In this document: in pieces, positions 5,539 to 7,402 of the stretch
How positions within the stretch are numbered: the first letter of the stretch is position 1
How the letters are laid out: every line of letters begins with the position of its first letter
DNA from: Paenibacillus sp. UBA6285
Lineage (GTDB): Bacteria; Bacillota; Bacilli; Paenibacillales; Paenibacillaceae
NCBI GenBank assembly: GCA_002438345.1
Contig: DJUJ01000162.1
Location: 50,620-58,021, forward strand
DNA length: 7,402 nucleotides
Direction of reading: 5' to 3'
Position numbers and translations under genes: made by a program
Notes under the pieces: model-generated
What the model was told of the DNA's origin: nothing
The model's input: only the letters and a program-made list of their open reading frames with translations
The model's database searches: none

Positions 5539-7014
5539 TTAGGATATAGGATCGGCTTCCACAATTACTTTTATGTTAGTGATGCTGCGGTCTTCAGGAC
5601 CTTTAACCGGGAGGCCGATCTCCACATGGTCAATAATATAATCGATGTTATCCTGAGTGATCACTTCGCCAGGGAGAAGAATAGGAATTCCAGGCGGATA
5701 TACATAAATGAATTCTGCAATAATGTAGCCAGCAGATTCACGGAACGGAACTAACTGCGTATCAGCGTAAAAAGCGTCCCTTGGAATCAGAGCAAGTTGT
5801 GGAATTTCTGGAACCTGAACCTTAAGTTCGTAGATTTCACCCTTGCTATAATGAATAGCGGACAACACCCGAAGTGCAGCCAATAATTTATCTACTGATT
5901 CTTGGGTATCACCTGGGGTAATAAGGCAAAGAATATTATACATGTCGCTTAGTTCTACTTCGATATTGTATTTCTCACGTAGCCAGTTTTCGGTTTCGTA
6001 ACCTGTGATCCCTAAATGGCGAACATGAATGTTGAGCTTGGTTGGGTCATGATCAAATGTAGCTTCTGTCCCAAGTATTTCTTTTCCAAAGCTGTACAGG
6101 CCCTCAATAGTATTGATCGTTTCGCGTGCGTAGTTGGACAGTCTGATGGTTCTTTCTGCCATTTCGTGACCGTTCAGCGCGAGATTACGTCTTGATGTAT
6201 CCAGAGACGCTAATAAAATATATGAGGTGGATGTTGTAGTCAGCATGCTCATAATGGTCTGTACCCGTTGTGGGTTAATCAGACCCGTCTTAGCATTTAG
6301 ATTCAGTACCGAGCTTTGCGTCATGGAGCCGCCAAGCTTATGCACACTAGTGGCAGCTATGTCCGCACCGGCCTGCATGGCCGATACCGGCAGATCCTCA
6401 TGAAAATGAATCAGTACTCCATGTGCCTCGTCCACCAATACGGGTACACCGTAACGGTGAGCCAGGTCGACAATCGAACGCAGGTCGGCGCATACACCGA
6501 AGTACGTGGGATTGATTACTAGAACTCCTTTAGCGTCCGGATGACGCTTTAACGCTCGTTCCAGCGAACTGGTCGTTATGCCGTGATCTATCCCGAGATT
6601 CTCATCCTGAACAGGCGAGACAAACACAGGCTTGGCTCCGGAAAAGATAATGGCCGACATCACAGATTTATGAATGTTACGCGGCACAATTATTTTATCA
6701 CCCGGTGAGCAGACAGAGAGGATCATCGTCATGATGGCATTGCTCGTGCCCTGTACACTAAAATACGTATAGTCGGCGCCGAAAGCCTTCGCAGCCAGCT
6801 TTTGAGCTTCCTGGATTACGCCAGTTGGCTGATGTAGATCATCAAGCGGTGCGATGTTGATTAGATCGATGGATAGAGCGTTATCGCCGATAAACTCACG
6901 GAATTCGGCATCGGTTCCTAGCCCCTTCTTATGCCCCGGAATATGGAATTGAACTGGATTGCCGGCGGCATGCTTTTTTAAAGCTGTGAAGAGGGGAGTA
7001 CGGTGTTGATTCAT
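5539..7014 (-). CDS. speA: Arginine decarboxylase SpeA, PLP-dependent (Orn/Lys/Arg decarboxylase family)
   Basis: A 491-residue PLP enzyme of the short Orn/Lys/Arg decarboxylase group (aspartate aminotransferase fold), without the N-terminal wing domain of the large enterobacterial enzymes. From memory it matches B. subtilis SpeA (490 residues) along its length: PVQFHIPGHKKG (20-31), ALSIDLINI (46-54), FSVQGTSNAIMTM (85-97), INPTYFGV (167-174), DEAHG (195-199, the Asp contacting the PLP ring), SVHKLGGSMTQSS (223-235, with Lys226 as the Schiff-base lysine), IEVELSDMYNIL and YPPGIPILLPGE near the C-terminus, ending in LPVKGPED. It converts arginine to agmatine, the first step of the agmatine route to putrescine and spermidine. 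No speB or speE is in the window. ATG 7014 is fixed by an in-frame TAA directly upstream. The only Shine-Dalgarno candidate, AAAGG (7034-7030), lies 15 bases away, unusually far. Lysine decarboxylase activity cannot be fully excluded. Confidence 0.93.
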   Translation of the reverse strand: MNQHRTPLFTALKKHAAGNPVQFHIPGHKKGLGTDAEFREFIGDNALSIDLINIAPLDDLHQPTGVIQEAQKLAAKAFGADYTYFSVQGTSNAIMTMILSVCSPGDKIIVPRNIHKSVMSAIIFSGAKPVFVSPVQDENLGIDHGITTSSLERALKRHPDAKGVLVINPTYFGVCADLRSIVDLAHRYGVPVLVDEAHGVLIHFHEDLPVSAMQAGADIAATSVHKLGGSMTQSSVLNLNAKTGLINPQRVQTIMSMLTTTSTSYILLASLDTSRRNLALNGHEMAERTIRLSNYARETINTIEGLYSFGKEILGTEATFDHDPTKLNIHVRHLGITGYETENWLREKYNIEVELSDMYNILCLITPGDTQESVDKLLAALRVLSAIHYSKGEIYELKVQVPEIPQLALIPRDAFYADTQLVPFRESAGYIIAEFIYVYPPGIPILLPGEVITQDNIDYIIDHVEIGLPVKGPEDRSITNIKVIVEADPIS

Positions 7015-7042
7015 TTAATGCTGTCACAACCTTTAGCGAATA

Positions 7043-7071
7043 TTAAAATTTAAGGCAAGCATCAGTATAAC
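7043..7071 (+). promoter_or_regulatory. Predicted promoter of the MFS gene, overlapping the speA promoter
   Basis: TTAAAA (7043-7048, four of six) and TATAAC (7066-7071, five of six) are 17 bases apart. The start would be near 7078, about 33 bases before the ATG. Its -10 shares bases 7066-7069 with the predicted speA -10 on the other strand, so the two promoters could compete for polymerase. Confidence 0.4.
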
Positions 7072-7072
7072 A
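7064..7072 (-). promoter_or_regulatory. Predicted extended -10 promoter of speA
   Basis: Read on minus, TGT-TATACT (7072-7064) is an extended -10 with five of six matches in the hexamer. The -35 region 17-18 bases upstream is poor (AGTATT or TAGTAT), so recognition would rest on the TG motif. Transcription would start near 7057 and give a leader of about 43 bases. Confidence 0.45.
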
Positions 7073-7110
7073 AAACAATCTACAGAATACTAGGATATGG
7101 ATGTGATAGA

Positions 7111-7402
7111 ATGTCCACGAAAGCAGTGCAACGCACGCATATCAGTTTGACGTCGCCATTTATCATGGAGATGTGGGTAATTATTTTTTTAGTTGAATTT
7201 GTTAAAGGGTCGCTACTTGTCGCTTTGTTACCGGTGTATATGGAGAATATTTTGGGCCTATCGGTAACGGTAGTAGGCTTTGCCTTTGCACTCCAATATT
7301 TGGGGGATAACCTCTTCCGCAGTCCTTCTGGCTGGGTCATGGAGCGTATAGGATTTCGCTGGACAATGACAAGTGCCTTGTTGTTGATCCTGGTAGCTGT
7401 TG
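7111..7402 (+). CDS. MFS transporter, N-terminal part only (gene continues beyond the window)
   Basis: The frame is open from ATG 7111 to the right edge, 97 codons without a stop. The product begins with a short polar N-terminus, then hydrophobic segments at about 21-43 (TM1), 50-68 (TM2) and 85-97 (start of TM3). Between the second and third lies G-W-V-M-E-R-I-G-F-R-W (73-83), which fits motif A of the major facilitator superfamily (G-x-x-x-D/E-R-x-G-x-R) linking TM2 and TM3. A drug or metabolite exporter is plausible, but the substrate cannot be told from this fragment. No in-frame start exists closely upstream of 7111, and the Shine-Dalgarno signal is poor (GGA at 7099-7101, nine bases away). 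A GTG at 7126 is a possible later start. It is divergent from speA. Confidence 0.85.
   Translation, partial: MSTKAVQRTHISLTSPFIMEMWVIIFLVEFVKGSLLVALLPVYMENILGLSVTVVGFAFALQYLGDNLFRSPSGWVMERIGFRWTMTSALLLILVAV

Noticed and set aside
6316..6522. Plus-strand frame of 68 residues
   Set aside because: It lies wholly inside speA on the opposite strand and looks like no known protein.
7080..7340. Minus-strand frame of 86 residues
   Set aside because: It overlaps the MFS frame on the other strand, which has a clear motif A and membrane helices.

Overview
The window looks like chromosomal DNA from a low-to-mid-GC Gram-positive bacterium (Bacillota), most likely Paenibacillus or a close relative. The signs are purine-rich Shine-Dalgarno sites of the AGGAGG type, TTG and GTG start codons, hairpin plus T-run terminators, two secreted proteins with the copper-amine-oxidase-like 'stalk' domain that Paenibacillus carries in many copies, small DUF3892 and DUF1292 proteins, and a decarboxylase close to Bacillus subtilis SpeA. 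No tRNA, rRNA, CRISPR array, insertion sequence, prophage gene or attachment site is visible.

Layout, left to right. Positions 1-1002 (minus) hold the 5' part of a secreted stalk-domain protein whose C-terminus lies outside the window. Divergent from it at 1199-2275 (plus) is a multi-pass site-2-protease-like metalloprotease, followed by a 70-residue lipoprotein (2380-2592). A GNAT acetyltransferase (2701-3144) and a 79-residue DUF3892 protein (3230-3469) follow on plus. A strong hairpin terminator at 3479-3526 separates them from a convergent MBL-fold hydrolase (3560-4297, minus). Divergent from that hydrolase at 4462-5016 is a second, short stalk-domain protein. Next come a DUF1292 protein with a His/Cys-rich N-terminus (5097-5408, plus) and a second two-sided terminator (5469-5500). 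speA (5539-7014, minus) comes next. The first 97 codons of an MFS transporter (7111-7402, plus) run off the right edge.

Most neighbours look functionally independent: a housekeeping/accessory patchwork rather than one pathway. Three pairings may mean something. The membrane protease and the small lipoprotein lie on one strand with no terminator seen between them. The GNAT and DUF3892 genes share a terminator. speA and the MFS gene are divergent, with predicted -10 elements that overlap. No unmistakable new system is present. The most unusual items are the extra soluble domain on the protease beside an orphan lipoprotein, the His/Cys-rich tail of the DUF1292 protein with a palindrome over its predicted -10, and the overlapping speA/MFS promoter region.

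All calls come from reading the sequence and from remembered family features; no database search was run. No intergenic stretch exceeds 300 bases.
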